Part shown: positions 8,685 through 17,902 of the stretch, in pieces
Position numbering within the stretch: the stretch's first letter is position 1
How the letters are laid out: every line of letters starts with the position of its first letter
NCBI RefSeq assembly: GCF_019431045.1
Contig: NZ_JAHXPT010000003.1
Span: 1-64,000 of the forward strand
Direction of reading: 5' to 3'
Origin: Clostridium weizhouense
Lineage (GTDB): Bacteria > Bacillota > Clostridia > Clostridiales > Clostridiaceae
Length of the DNA stretch: 64,000 nt
The notes under the pieces: generated by a model
The model's input: the letters and a program-made list of their open reading frames with translations, nothing else
Told to the model about the DNA's origin: nothing
Databases searched by the model: none
Program-made: the position numbers and the translations under genes

Positions 8685-8712
8685 AAACACTGAATGGAAG
8701 GAAGAAGAAAGT

Positions 8713-10050
8713 ATGAAAGGTAAAAAGTCACTTCTATTATCTTGCTTTTTATGGGGAAGTGGGCAATTTTTTATTTGCAAACAAAAAATAAAGGGGTTAA
8801 TATTCTTTGTTATGCAACTACTGTTTATAGGAATTGAATTATATAGTGGGTTTTGGATTGAATGGGGACAAGGATTAGTACCTAATTTTACTATTAGATT
8901 ACATGGAGGTTTTTTTACCAAAGGAATATGGGGGCTAATAACACTTGGAAAAAAGGTGGGTGGAAAATATGGAGATCATTCATCTATGTTATTAATTAAT
9001 GGTGTTATAGCAAGTATATTAATTGTAATATTTCTTTTAATTTATATATGGAATTTAAAAGATGCCTATAACACAGGTAAAAATATTGATAAAACTAAAA
9101 AATATATAACATCTAAAGAGTTTTTTAAAAATTTATATAATACAAAATTTCCATATATTATACTAACCCCAATTGCTATAGTGTTTATATTTATAGTAGT
9201 TATGCCAATACTATTTTCAATCTTAACAGCATTTTTAAATTATAATAGAGATCATCTTCCACCGGGTAATTTATTAAGTTGGGTGGGATTTGAAAATTTC
9301 AAAAAATTATTTACTGTTCCAATATGGTCAAAAACATTTTTTAAGGTTTTAATTTGGAATATAATATGGACATTTGTGTCAACCTTTTCAAGTTATTTTT
9401 TAGGCGTGTTTCAAGCATTAATATTGAATAGTAAATCAATCAAATATAAAAAAGTATTTCGTACAATTTTAATTTTACCATGGGCAATACCACCTATTAT
9501 TTCACTTATGGTATTTAGAAATTTATTAAATGGACAATTTGGACCTATAAATGAGATCTTAATCAATATGGGAATTATTTCAGATAAGATACCATTTTTA
9601 TCAGATCCAACACTAGCAAAAATAATGGTTATAGTAGTTAATTTATGGGTTAGTTTTCCAATGTTTATGGTTATGATATTAGGAGTTATATCTAATATAG
9701 ATCATAGTATTTATGATGCTGCAGCTATAGATGGTGCAAGTAAAATACAAGTATTTAAGAAAATTACTATGCCACTTATATTTCTTGCAACAACTCCAAA
9801 TCTTATTATGAGTTTGGCTGGAAATTTTAATGCTTTTGGTGCAATTTATTTCTTAACACAAGGTGGTCCACTGAATTCTGAACTTCAATTTGCTGGAGAT
9901 ACAGATATTTTAATTTCTTGGATATATAAATTAACATTAAATCAACAAATGTATAATATGGCAGCTGTTATGAGTGTATTAATTTTTATATTAATTGGTG
10001 GATTTTCTTTTTGGAAATTTAAAAATACTGTAACATTTAAAGAACTATAG
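8713..10050 (+). CDS. Maltose/maltodextrin ABC transporter permease, MalF type
   Basis: A 445-residue membrane protein. The first ~120 residues form an N-terminal extension with several hydrophobic segments. From about residue 145 there follows a typical binding-protein-dependent permease core. The cytoplasmic EAA loop that docks the ATPase reads DAAAIDGASKIQVFKKITMPL. MalF-type permeases carry such an N-terminal extension, so this is the larger subunit of a MalF/MalG pair. It is the first gene of the operon, preceded by GGAAGGAAG. It imports maltodextrins together with the next two genes. No ATPase gene is present, so a shared MsmX/MalK-type ATPase from elsewhere must energise it. Confidence 0.9.
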   Translation: MKGKKSLLLSCFLWGSGQFFICKQKIKGLIFFVMQLLFIGIELYSGFWIEWGQGLVPNFTIRLHGGFFTKGIWGLITLGKKVGGKYGDHSSMLLINGVIASILIVIFLLIYIWNLKDAYNTGKNIDKTKKYITSKEFFKNLYNTKFPYIILTPIAIVFIFIVVMPILFSILTAFLNYNRDHLPPGNLLSWVGFENFKKLFTVPIWSKTFFKVLIWNIIWTFVSTFSSYFLGVFQALILNSKSIKYKKVFRTILILPWAIPPIISLMVFRNLLNGQFGPINEILINMGIISDKIPFLSDPTLAKIMVIVVNLWVSFPMFMVMILGVISNIDHSIYDAAAIDGASKIQVFKKITMPLIFLATTPNLIMSLAGNFNAFGAIYFLTQGGPLNSELQFAGDTDILISWIYKLTLNQQMYNMAAVMSVLIFILIGGFSFWKFKNTVTFKEL

Positions 10051-10063
10051 GGGGAATGCAGTT

Positions 10064-10888
10064 ATGAAGAAAAAGATTACAACAGTGCTTTTACATTTGG
10101 AATTAATAATTATGTCGCTTTTGATATTAATTCCTGTATTTTGGATTGTTAAGTCTTCATTTAATAAAGATGGTGGACTTTCATCAGCATCGTTAATGCA
10201 AACTGAATTTACATTAAATAATTATAAGAGATTATTTTCAGAAACAAATTATGCATTATGGTTTTATAATACTTTAAAAATAGCAATTATTAGTTCAGTA
10301 GTGTCTGTAATATTAATATTAATAACTGCTTGGATTATATCAAGGTTTAACTTTAGAGGAAAGAAACAAGGTTTATTAACTATTATGATTTTATCAATGT
10401 TTCCAACTTTCTTATCTATGACAGCTATATATACTTTATTTTTATCATTAGGTTTGATTGGAAAACCTATATCATTGATTTTGGTATATTCTATTGGTGC
10501 TATTCCTTATAATACATGGCTTGTAAAAGGATATTTAGAGGGAATACCAATGTCAATAGATGAGGCTGCATATATAGATGGATGTTCTAAGATTAAAACC
10601 TTTTTTAAAATAATACTTCCAATGTCTAAGCCAATTATAACTTATTGTGCAGTATCACAATTTATGTTCCCTTGGATGGATTATATTCTACCAAATATTT
10701 TATTATCTAATGATAATACAAGAACGGTAGCAATTGGATTATTTGCTTTAATTAATGGAAAAGAAAGTATTAATTTTACAATGTTTGCAGCAGGATCAGT
10801 ATTAATAGCTATACCAATTACTATTGTATTTATTATTTTTCAAAGATACTTAGTACAAGGGGTTACAGCAGGAGCTGATAAAGGTTAA
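10064..10888 (+). CDS. Maltose/maltodextrin ABC transporter permease, MalG type
   Basis: A 274-residue integral membrane protein with six predicted helices. The EAA loop reads DEAAYIDGCSKIKTFFKIILPM and the C-terminus is YLVQGVTAGADKG, a hallmark of MalG-like permeases. It starts 13 bases after the MalF-type gene behind GGGGGAATG, so it is co-transcribed. It forms the translocation pore with the MalF-type subunit. Confidence 0.92.
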   Translation: MKKKITTVLLHLELIIMSLLILIPVFWIVKSSFNKDGGLSSASLMQTEFTLNNYKRLFSETNYALWFYNTLKIAIISSVVSVILILITAWIISRFNFRGKKQGLLTIMILSMFPTFLSMTAIYTLFLSLGLIGKPISLILVYSIGAIPYNTWLVKGYLEGIPMSIDEAAYIDGCSKIKTFFKIILPMSKPIITYCAVSQFMFPWMDYILPNILLSNDNTRTVAIGLFALINGKESINFTMFAAGSVLIAIPITIVFIIFQRYLVQGVTAGADKG

Positions 10889-10913
10889 GTTTAATAAGTA
10901 GTGGAGGAGAATT

Positions 10914-12191
10914 ATGGGAAATAAAATAAAATTAATATTTTTACCATTTTTGATAGTTACATTAATGTTTTCTTTAATATCATGTAGAAATAGAGAAATA
11001 CCTTTTGATGACGATGATTCACAATTAGAAGAAACATCAGAATTAAAACCAGAAAAAGGTGCAGAATTAGTATATTGGACAGATGATTTAGATTTTGGAC
11101 AAGCAATAGCTAAGTCTTTTGAAGAAAGATATAAAGTAAAAGTTAATGTTCAAAAGGTTGGATTAGATTCAATGGATAAGATGATGCTAGATGGACCAAC
11201 AGGTAATGGAGCAGATGTATTTATGGCTGCTAACGATAACTTTTCTAAAGGAAAAGATTCTGGAATTTTTGCTAAGATTAAACCATCAGTAAAAAAACAA
11301 GTAGAAGAAGTAACTAATGAAACAGCTTTAAAGACTGTTACTAGTGATGGTCAATTATATGGAATACCAGTTTCAATTGAAAGCTATGCTTTATTATATA
11401 ACAAAGATTTAGTGAAGGGGAAACCAGCTGAAACATTTGAGCAAATTGAAAAAGAAGCTAATAAGTATAACGATAAAAATAATAATAAATTTTGGTTTTT
11501 AACTATTGCTACTGATGGTTATTCAGCTTATCCATTTTTGAGTGTAGATGGATTTAGATTATTTGGAGAAGATGGTAATGATGGAGATCATCCAGGTTTT
11601 AATACTAAAGAGTTTGAACAAGGCTTAGAAGCTATATCTAAACTTAAAAACATTATTCCAATTGATTCAGAGGATTTAAAATTACAAGCAAGTACTTTTT
11701 TAGAACAGAATTTTAAAAATGGAAAAACAGCCTATTATCCAATAGGGCCAAATGCGATAAAAGAATTAAAGAAATCAGGGGTTAATTTTGGAATTACTAA
11801 GTTACCAACTTATAAAGGAAAAGCAATGAGAGCATTTAGTGTTGTACAAAATGCACATGTTTCAGCTTATACAAAATATCCAAATGCATCACAACTTTTT
11901 GCACAGTATTTAGTTTCTAAAGAATCAGCAAGTCTTTTATATAGCAAAGCATATAAAATAACTTCAAGAAAAGATACATCAAATATAGATGGTATTAAAG
12001 ATGATGAATATATGAAAGTATATGCAGATCAATTTAATAATACAGATCCAATACCTTCAACAAAAAGAATATCATATTTTTGGACAATAATGGAAAGTAC
12101 ATTAGGAGCAGTATTTGATGGAAATATAACGCCTAAGGAAGCAACAAAAAAAATACAAAAAGATTTTGATGCACTTGTACAAAGCGAGTAA
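10914..12191 (+). CDS. Maltodextrin-binding lipoprotein (extracellular solute-binding protein family 1)
   Basis: A 425-residue protein with a lipoprotein signal peptide (hydrophobic stretch ending in LISC, lipid-modified Cys near residue 24). An acidic linker (DDDDSQ) leads into a type-1 solute-binding fold beginning ELVYWTDDLDFG. Family features include ADVFMAANDNFS and YGIPVSIESYALLYNK, which resemble MalE-like proteins. It is anchored to the outer face of the membrane and delivers malto-oligosaccharides to the two permeases encoded just upstream. A GGAGGAG ribosome site precedes the ATG. Sugar specificity is inferred from the neighbouring GH13 gene. Confidence 0.9.
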   Translation: MGNKIKLIFLPFLIVTLMFSLISCRNREIPFDDDDSQLEETSELKPEKGAELVYWTDDLDFGQAIAKSFEERYKVKVNVQKVGLDSMDKMMLDGPTGNGADVFMAANDNFSKGKDSGIFAKIKPSVKKQVEEVTNETALKTVTSDGQLYGIPVSIESYALLYNKDLVKGKPAETFEQIEKEANKYNDKNNNKFWFLTIATDGYSAYPFLSVDGFRLFGEDGNDGDHPGFNTKEFEQGLEAISKLKNIIPIDSEDLKLQASTFLEQNFKNGKTAYYPIGPNAIKELKKSGVNFGITKLPTYKGKAMRAFSVVQNAHVSAYTKYPNASQLFAQYLVSKESASLLYSKAYKITSRKDTSNIDGIKDDEYMKVYADQFNNTDPIPSTKRISYFWTIMESTLGAVFDGNITPKEATKKIQKDFDALVQSE

Positions 12192-12276
12192 TTTTTGGAA
12201 TTTTTACAGCAACTTGATTTAGTTTAAAAGTTTTTAATAATAAATAGTTATTTAAAGTAATTTTAGGAGGAATAAC

Positions 12277-14133
12277 ATGAACTTATCTTCAATAATACAT
12301 GAGCCTAAAAGCTCATATTGTTATGCGTATAATAATGATACTATTCATATACGTTTAAAAACTGCAAAAAATGAAATGAAAAAAGTATTACTTTTAGCTG
12401 TGGACCCATTTAATTGGGTTCCAAAGAAAGATAACCCTGCAATATATGAATTTGAAATAGATTCTATTTTGAAAAATAAAATGGAGAAAGAGCAAGTTAC
12501 AGAATTATATGATTGCTGGTTTATAGAAATAAAAGGAATTGAATGGAGAAGGCTTAAATATTGCTTTATTGTAGAAAATAATGATGAAAAATTTATTATT
12601 GGAAGTCATGATAGGATTAGGTATGAAGGAAATACAAAAGAACTTTATGATTTAAGTAATTATTTTAATTATCCATATATAAATGAAGAAGATTTATATA
12701 TATGCCCAGAATGGGTTTCAGAAACAGTATGGTATCAAATTTTCCCAGAAAGATTTGCTAAAGGAAAAACTAATAGTAAAAAAGATTTTATTCCATGGGG
12801 AAACAATGAGATAGATGGTGCTGATAAGAAATTTGGTGGAAATCTTAATGGAGTAATAGATAAATTAGATTATATTAAAGAATTTGGATTTACTGGAATC
12901 TATTTTAATCCTATTTTTGAATCACCAAGTTCTCATAAATATGATACAACTAATTATTATAAAATAGATCCTGAATTTGGAGATAATGAAACATTTAAAA
13001 TATTAGTAGAAGAGGCTCATAAAAGAGGAATAAAGGTAATGCTAGATGGAGTCTTTAATCATTGCGGATTTCTTCATCCTTTTTGGCAAGATGTTTGTAA
13101 AAATGGAATAAATTCTAAGTATTATGATTGCTTTTATATTTTAGATCCGTCAAAGTCAATAGTTCAAGGGGACTTGAAAAATGGATTACCAGAAGAATGT
13201 TCCAAAGAAAAATTAAATTATCGTACATTTGCTTTTACTCAAAGTATGCCAAAGTGGAACACTAAAAATAAAATAGTAAGAGATTATTTAATTGATGTAG
13301 GATGTTATTGGGTTAAAAATTATAATATAGATGGATGGAGATTAGATGTTTCAAATGAAGTTTCACATGATTTTTGGAGAGAATTTAGAAAAAAGATAAG
13401 AAGTATAAATGAAGATATATATATATTAGGAGAAAATTGGGATAATTCTTATCCTTGGCTTCAAGGTGATCAATTTGATGCGGTTATGAATTATGAATTT
13501 ACAAGGCCAGTTTGGAATTTTTTTAGAGATGACAGTAATAAAGAAACTAAATACGATTTAGAAAAGTTTAAATCTTCTATTAGTAAGCTTTTAACTGATT
13601 ATCCAAAGAATATAACTAAAAATATGTTTAATTTATTAGATAGTCATGATACAGCAAGAATTTTTAATATTGTAGGAAAAAATACTGAAATTGCAAAGTT
13701 AGCGTATGTTTTTATGATGACTTTTCCAGGATGTCCATGCATTTATTATGGAAGTGAAATTGGATTAGATGGTGATGAGCATTCTAATCGTAAATGTATG
13801 ATTTGGGATGAAAGTAAACATAATAAAGAGTTATTTACTACTATAAAAAAATTAATTAACCTTAGAAAAAAATATAAGTCTTTTAATACAGAAAATATGA
13901 AGTGGATTAATATGAAAGAAAATTTGAATATTATTTTGTATAAGAAGTCAACAGAGAAAGAAATTTTATATGTGGTACTTAATAATTCATCTAATGAAGC
14001 TAATTTATCATTACCTGATGAAATAAAACAAACAAAATATATAAATTGTTATTCGGATGAGATATTAGAATTACAACAAAAATTATTGCTAAAGCCATAT
14101 GAATTTAAATTACTGTTAAAAATAAAAAGATAG
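12277..14133 (+). CDS. GH13 maltodextrin hydrolase (neopullulanase / cyclomaltodextrinase type)
   Basis: A 618-residue glycoside hydrolase with an N-terminal beta-sandwich of ~125 residues (CBM34-like) and then a GH13 barrel. Conserved regions are visible: DGVFNHCG (region I), DGWRLDVSNE (region II, nucleophile Asp), ILGENW (region III, acid/base Glu) and LLDSHDTAR (region IV, transition-state Asp). No signal peptide is present, so it acts in the cytoplasm on sugars imported by the preceding transporter. Its place as last gene of the operon agrees. Neopullulanase, cyclomaltodextrinase and maltogenic amylase cannot be separated by eye. Confidence 0.88.
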   Translation: MNLSSIIHEPKSSYCYAYNNDTIHIRLKTAKNEMKKVLLLAVDPFNWVPKKDNPAIYEFEIDSILKNKMEKEQVTELYDCWFIEIKGIEWRRLKYCFIVENNDEKFIIGSHDRIRYEGNTKELYDLSNYFNYPYINEEDLYICPEWVSETVWYQIFPERFAKGKTNSKKDFIPWGNNEIDGADKKFGGNLNGVIDKLDYIKEFGFTGIYFNPIFESPSSHKYDTTNYYKIDPEFGDNETFKILVEEAHKRGIKVMLDGVFNHCGFLHPFWQDVCKNGINSKYYDCFYILDPSKSIVQGDLKNGLPEECSKEKLNYRTFAFTQSMPKWNTKNKIVRDYLIDVGCYWVKNYNIDGWRLDVSNEVSHDFWREFRKKIRSINEDIYILGENWDNSYPWLQGDQFDAVMNYEFTRPVWNFFRDDSNKETKYDLEKFKSSISKLLTDYPKNITKNMFNLLDSHDTARIFNIVGKNTEIAKLAYVFMMTFPGCPCIYYGSEIGLDGDEHSNRKCMIWDESKHNKELFTTIKKLINLRKKYKSFNTENMKWINMKENLNIILYKKSTEKEILYVVLNNSSNEANLSLPDEIKQTKYINCYSDEILELQQKLLLKPYEFKLLLKIKR

Positions 14134-14137
14134 TAAT

Positions 14138-14207
14138 ATATCAAGGGGTAGTTTATACTATATTTCTTGGATAGAGGAAAAAATAAAATAGAAACAAGAA
14201 AATATAA
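14138..14207 (+). pseudogene. Relic of a DUF3791-like gene
   Basis: 14141-14207 repeats 7080-7147, an internal piece of the DUF3791-like gene, with two substitutions and a one-base deletion in the A run that breaks the frame. Neither the start nor the end of the gene remains. It begins directly after the GH13 stop codon. Confidence 0.8.
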
Positions 14208-14224
14208 AATTATTAGAAAAATAT

Positions 14225-14292
14225 TAAAGCACTTACTTTGAGATGCTCTTTTTATAGTAGATAGTTAGAGTAATAAAACTGTAACTATCTAG
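14225..14292. terminator. Two hairpins downstream of the GH13 gene
   Basis: The first (14225-14254, AAAGCACTTACTTTGAGATGCTCTTTTT) resembles the terminator at 6205-6232 and has a T run. The second (TAGATAGTTA...TAACTATCTA, about 14258-14292) has no T run. The first probably terminates the maltodextrin operon. Confidence 0.55.
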
Positions 14293-14303
14293 GGAGGATA
14301 TCT

Positions 14304-14416
14304 TAGGTAGGTGCTTTTGTGTTACCATTTAAAATTATAAAATATGATAGGTAATATATCTATAAACCTTATGTTATAATATTTATATAAAATTTGATTA
14401 TAAATTTGGATATTAA
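14304..14416 (+). repeat. Second copy of the DUF3990 upstream region
   Basis: About 110 bp nearly identical to 6217-6327: the right arm of the terminator, then the AT-rich segment with a TATAAT-like -10 (TTATGTTATAATATTT). The two copies are direct repeats either side of the maltodextrin operon. In the first copy they precede DUF3990. Here they precede only a gene remnant. Confidence 0.85.
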
Positions 14417-14418
14417 AA

Positions 14419-14586
14419 TATATAGTAAGACAATTTAAAAATGAATTAGTTGATAAACCTTTTGCAGGGAAATTAATATTAGAATTTTTGGAATATATAT
14501 TTAAACCATATGCAAATGAAATATTAGAAGCTAAAGGAACTGACTATAGAGATATAATAAAATGGATATGGATAAGCATATTTTAA
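14419..14586 (+). pseudogene. Gene remnant behind the duplicated promoter segment
   Basis: An open frame of about 55 codons without an ATG start. The readable middle includes LVDKPFAGKLILEFLEYIF and EAKGTDYRDIIKWIW, and it ends in TAA at 14584. I do not recognise the family. The protein-like composition and position after a duplicated promoter suggest the tail or core of a lost cassette gene. Confidence 0.4.
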
Positions 14587-14698
14587 AAGAGTTTTTTAAA
14601 AGATATTATTATATTTAGAGAGTTAGTTGAGGTTAAAAAATAATAGGGATTTCAAAATCTTTAATTTTATAGTTTATAAAAGAAAGGAAAATGAAAAT

Positions 14699-17194
14699 AT
14701 GAAGTTGGATTTTTTAGGTGGAGCGTTAGAAGTTGGAGGAAGTTCTATATTATTAAAGATTAATAATAAAAATATACTTTTGGATGCTGGTATTAGACAA
14801 AATGCAAATAAAGACAGTATTCCTAATTTCAGGACAATTCAAGATAATGGAGGATTAGATGCTATTATTATAAGTCATGCTCATTTAGATCATATAGGAT
14901 GTTTACCACTTATAAGTAATGAATATCCTAATGCTAAAATTTTTATGAATAACATGACTAAAGATTTGGTAAGGGTATTATTATATGATAGTTTAAAAAT
15001 AATGAATAATAGAGAAAGTGAGATACCACTATATAGTGAAAAAGATGTTAAATTTACGCTAGATAGAATTTTTACTATAAACTACTTAGTTAGGTTTCCT
15101 ATATTTGAGGATTTACATCTTACTTTTTATAATGCTGGACATATTGCAGGTGCAAGTTGTATTTATCTTGAAAGTAGAGAAGGGGCAATGTTTTATTCGG
15201 GAGATTTTTCTGTTTTTTCTCAGAAAACTGTTGAAGGTGCAAAACTTCCAAAACTTAGACCAGATGTTGCAATTTTAGAGTCTACTTATGGAGATAAACT
15301 TCACTCTAATCGTGAAGTTGAAGAAAAAGCTTTAATAAATATTGTTAATGAATGTATAGAAAATAATGGTAAAATGATAATTCCAGCTTTTGCTTTAGGA
15401 AGGGCTCAAGAGGTTATATTAATTTTAAAGAGTGCTATGAATAAAGGAAGTTTAAAAAAAGTAAAAGTATATGTAGATGGAATGGTTAGAGATATAAATA
15501 GAGTTTATAAAAATAATCCATTATATTTAAAGAATTCTTTAGGCAAAAAAATATTAAAAGGAATTGAACCTTTTTATGATGAAAATATTATAGAAGTAAA
15601 ATTAAATGATAATAGAGAAGAAATATTATCAAAAAAAGAGCCTGTAGTAATAATTTCAAGTTCAGGTATGATTACAGGTGGACCCAGTGCTTTCTATGCA
15701 GAAAAAATAGCGACTATGGAAAATGGATATATAGTTATTACAGGATACCAAGATGAAGAATCGCCAGGAAAGAAAATTTTAGACTTAGCTAACGAAGAGG
15801 AAGAAGAAAGATATTTAAGTATTAATAATTTAAATATACCTGTAAAATGTACAGTTAAAAAAGTGGGTTTATCTGCACATGCTGATAAAAGCGAAATAAA
15901 AGGACTTATTGATAGGATATCACCAAGAAATATATTTTTGGTACATGGAAATGAAGAGGTTATAAAAACATTAGCAACAGAGGTATCACGTGATTTTATA
16001 GGAAGAACTTTTACACCAGAGTGTGGGGAGAGTATTAAAGTAAACATTAATAATCCTAGAAAACAATTAACAAAAAAAATTCCGTATTTAATGAATAAAG
16101 AAAGTAGAATTTCTAAAGAAAATATTAAAGAATTATGGGATTTTATTTCTAAAATTTATGAGGATAGATTGTTTACAATAGAAGAATTATTATATTTATG
16201 GAAAGGTAAAGTATCTTTTGATAATGAAGAAATAATTTATTTAAAAAATATAATTATAGATACTGTATATTTTGAAAGTGATAATAGAAGATTATTTTTA
16301 TTTAAAGCTAAAAAAGAAGAAGATATATTAGAATCCTTAAAGCCAAAGCAAATCAATCAACAAATATTAATTGAAAAAGTAGAAGAGATTTTTAAAGAGT
16401 TTGAATATAGGAAGATAAGTATATTACTTCAAAATAAAGAAGTTATTTTAAATTTTGATTTTCCACAAGGGGTTGATAAATCTATAAAAGGATTAATGAA
16501 GAATTTTGAAGATGAAACATCATGGAAAATTAATATAAATGAAAAGATAAATAATGGTTCTGCAGAAATACTTATTAAAAAGTCGATTAATCCAAACTAT
16601 ATAAAAAAGATATCTTTTTATCCTGATAAATTTTATGTTGAAGTTTTTTTAAACTGCAAAAATATGTATGGAAAAGAAATATGTGATGATTTTCAAGAAA
16701 AAACAGGTTGGAAGCTTCTTATAACAGAAGAGGGAGAGAAAAGTGAAGTAGAAGATAAAAATAAAGTTTATTTTCAAGTTTCTGATTGCCCAATGATGGA
16801 ACAAAATAATGCATTGCAAGCTATTGATAAAGCATTCGAAGAAGAAATACATAAACCATATAAAAAATGTATAAAAAATAACGAGAATGGAAAATATTTG
16901 GAACTTGTATTTATATCACCTAAAATTGGAGAAAAATTTTCAGAAAAATTAGGACATTTATCTAAGGAAACAGGATGGACAATAGCTTTATCAGATAAGG
17001 TTAATCAAGCAGAAATTATTAATATTTTAAAATTACTTTGTGATAAATATGATATAAAATTAAAAAAGAATCCATCATATCTTGGAAATATGAACTTTTT
17101 GATAACATTAACTGAAGAAATAGAAAATTTTAAAAAGTTAAAAGAAGAATTTGAAAAAGTTTCAGGATGTGTTTTAAATTTAAAATATAATTAA
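14699..17194 (+). CDS. Metallo-beta-lactamase/beta-CASP RNase, CPSF-like, with repeated C-terminal domain
   Basis: About 831 residues. The N-terminal MBL domain starts MKLDFLGGALEVGGSS and has the metal motif SHAHLDH (near residues 58-64), later NAGHIAGASC and YSGDFS. The beta-CASP insert follows, with ISSSGMITGGPS and the final metal/His motifs VGLSAHADKSE and LVHGNEE. This is the CPSF/YSH1-like class of RNA-cleaving enzymes. I prefer ATG 14699 (AAAGGA upstream) over the TTG at 14627. The ~350-residue C-terminal extension is unusual. It repeats a TGW-like motif (DETSW, EKTGW, KETGW, KVSGC near residues 605, 667, 755, 820), which recalls the KH domains of archaeal CPSF. RNA binding there is inference. 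Confidence 0.85.
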   Translation: MKLDFLGGALEVGGSSILLKINNKNILLDAGIRQNANKDSIPNFRTIQDNGGLDAIIISHAHLDHIGCLPLISNEYPNAKIFMNNMTKDLVRVLLYDSLKIMNNRESEIPLYSEKDVKFTLDRIFTINYLVRFPIFEDLHLTFYNAGHIAGASCIYLESREGAMFYSGDFSVFSQKTVEGAKLPKLRPDVAILESTYGDKLHSNREVEEKALINIVNECIENNGKMIIPAFALGRAQEVILILKSAMNKGSLKKVKVYVDGMVRDINRVYKNNPLYLKNSLGKKILKGIEPFYDENIIEVKLNDNREEILSKKEPVVIISSSGMITGGPSAFYAEKIATMENGYIVITGYQDEESPGKKILDLANEEEEERYLSINNLNIPVKCTVKKVGLSAHADKSEIKGLIDRISPRNIFLVHGNEEVIKTLATEVSRDFIGRTFTPECGESIKVNINNPRKQLTKKIPYLMNKESRISKENIKELWDFISKIYEDRLFTIEELLYLWKGKVSFDNEEIIYLKNIIIDTVYFESDNRRLFLFKAKKEEDILESLKPKQINQQILIEKVEEIFKEFEYRKISILLQNKEVILNFDFPQGVDKSIKGLMKNFEDETSWKININEKINNGSAEILIKKSINPNYIKKISFYPDKFYVEVFLNCKNMYGKEICDDFQEKTGWKLLITEEGEKSEVEDKNKVYFQVSDCPMMEQNNALQAIDKAFEEEIHKPYKKCIKNNENGKYLELVFISPKIGEKFSEKLGHLSKETGWTIALSDKVNQAEIINILKLLCDKYDIKLKKNPSYLGNMNFLITLTEEIENFKKLKEEFEKVSGCVLNLKYN

Positions 17195-17290
17195 TTTATT
17201 TTAAATTAGAGTTTGCCTATAAATAAATTTTAGCTAAATTAAGAATATATATGTTAAAATTTAAATCTTAAATAAAATAACATATAACTT

Positions 17291-17569
17291 AAAAAGCCAA
17301 TGCTTAGTATTATTAAGCATTGGCTTGAATTTTTTAAAATTTATATCCAAAATACCGATACTCTAATTTTGACACCTATCTCTCGATAGGTGGGTGTTCT
17401 CACAGATATTTCAATCATCTTCAATGCCGTAAAAGGACTCACTTGAAAGTACATTTCCGTATCTAAATATTGAACTCCCGAAACTTAGCTGTAGGTTCAA
17501 AATAAGAGCCAGCGAATATTCTAGAATGTGTGAAGAAAACTATTTGTAAAACAGTTACTCTTTGTTGTG
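17291..17569 (-). ncRNA. Repeated structured RNA element, copy A
   Basis: One of three related minus-strand segments (others at 18901-19093 and 20751-21027). The 3' end is a terminator hairpin with a 13-14-bp perfect stem (AAGCCAATGCTTA against TAAGCATTGGCTT) and a T run on the minus strand. An internal hairpin CACCTATC-TCTC-GATAGGTG is exact. A promoter at 17575-17603 fits the 5' end. Predicted transcript about 280 nt. The loop of the terminator differs from copy C while the stem is identical. The short reading frame seen in copy C is cut short here, which argues for RNA rather than protein. I cannot assign it to a known RNA family. Confidence 0.65.
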
Positions 17570-17574
17570 AGATT

Positions 17575-17603
17575 ATAATAACATATTTAAATTCTATATA
17601 CAA
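17575..17603 (-). promoter_or_regulatory. Promoter of RNA element copy A
   Basis: Read on the minus strand: -35 TTGTAT (17603-17598), 17-bp spacer, -10 TATTAT (17580-17575). The same two hexamers and the same 17-bp spacing occur upstream of copy C although the spacer sequence differs. Confidence 0.65.
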
Positions 17604-17902
17604 GAGATATATAGGTGGTAATTTAAAGGCGAAATTCATAATTTATTTATTAAATTGGATAGATTTTTAATAATAATCTATATGTTTACATTAAGTTGTA
17701 ATTTGTAAGATATTATTTATATTTTAGGCTATGTTTTAAATAGATATTGAAGATCCTATATATTATACTTAAGTCATACATACAGATTTGAAGATAGTAT
17801 TAAGGAAATAATGATATAATTAACATATAAGTAACTATTACAAAAACTATAAAAATTATTTTTTATAGTTAGAGAGGATTTGAGGAAAGAGGTAAAAAAA
17901 GA

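Noticed and set aside
15694-16047. Minus-strand frame of 117 codons inside the CPSF-like gene
   Set aside because: It lies fully opposite a well-supported gene with clear motifs, and has no ribosome site or family resemblance.
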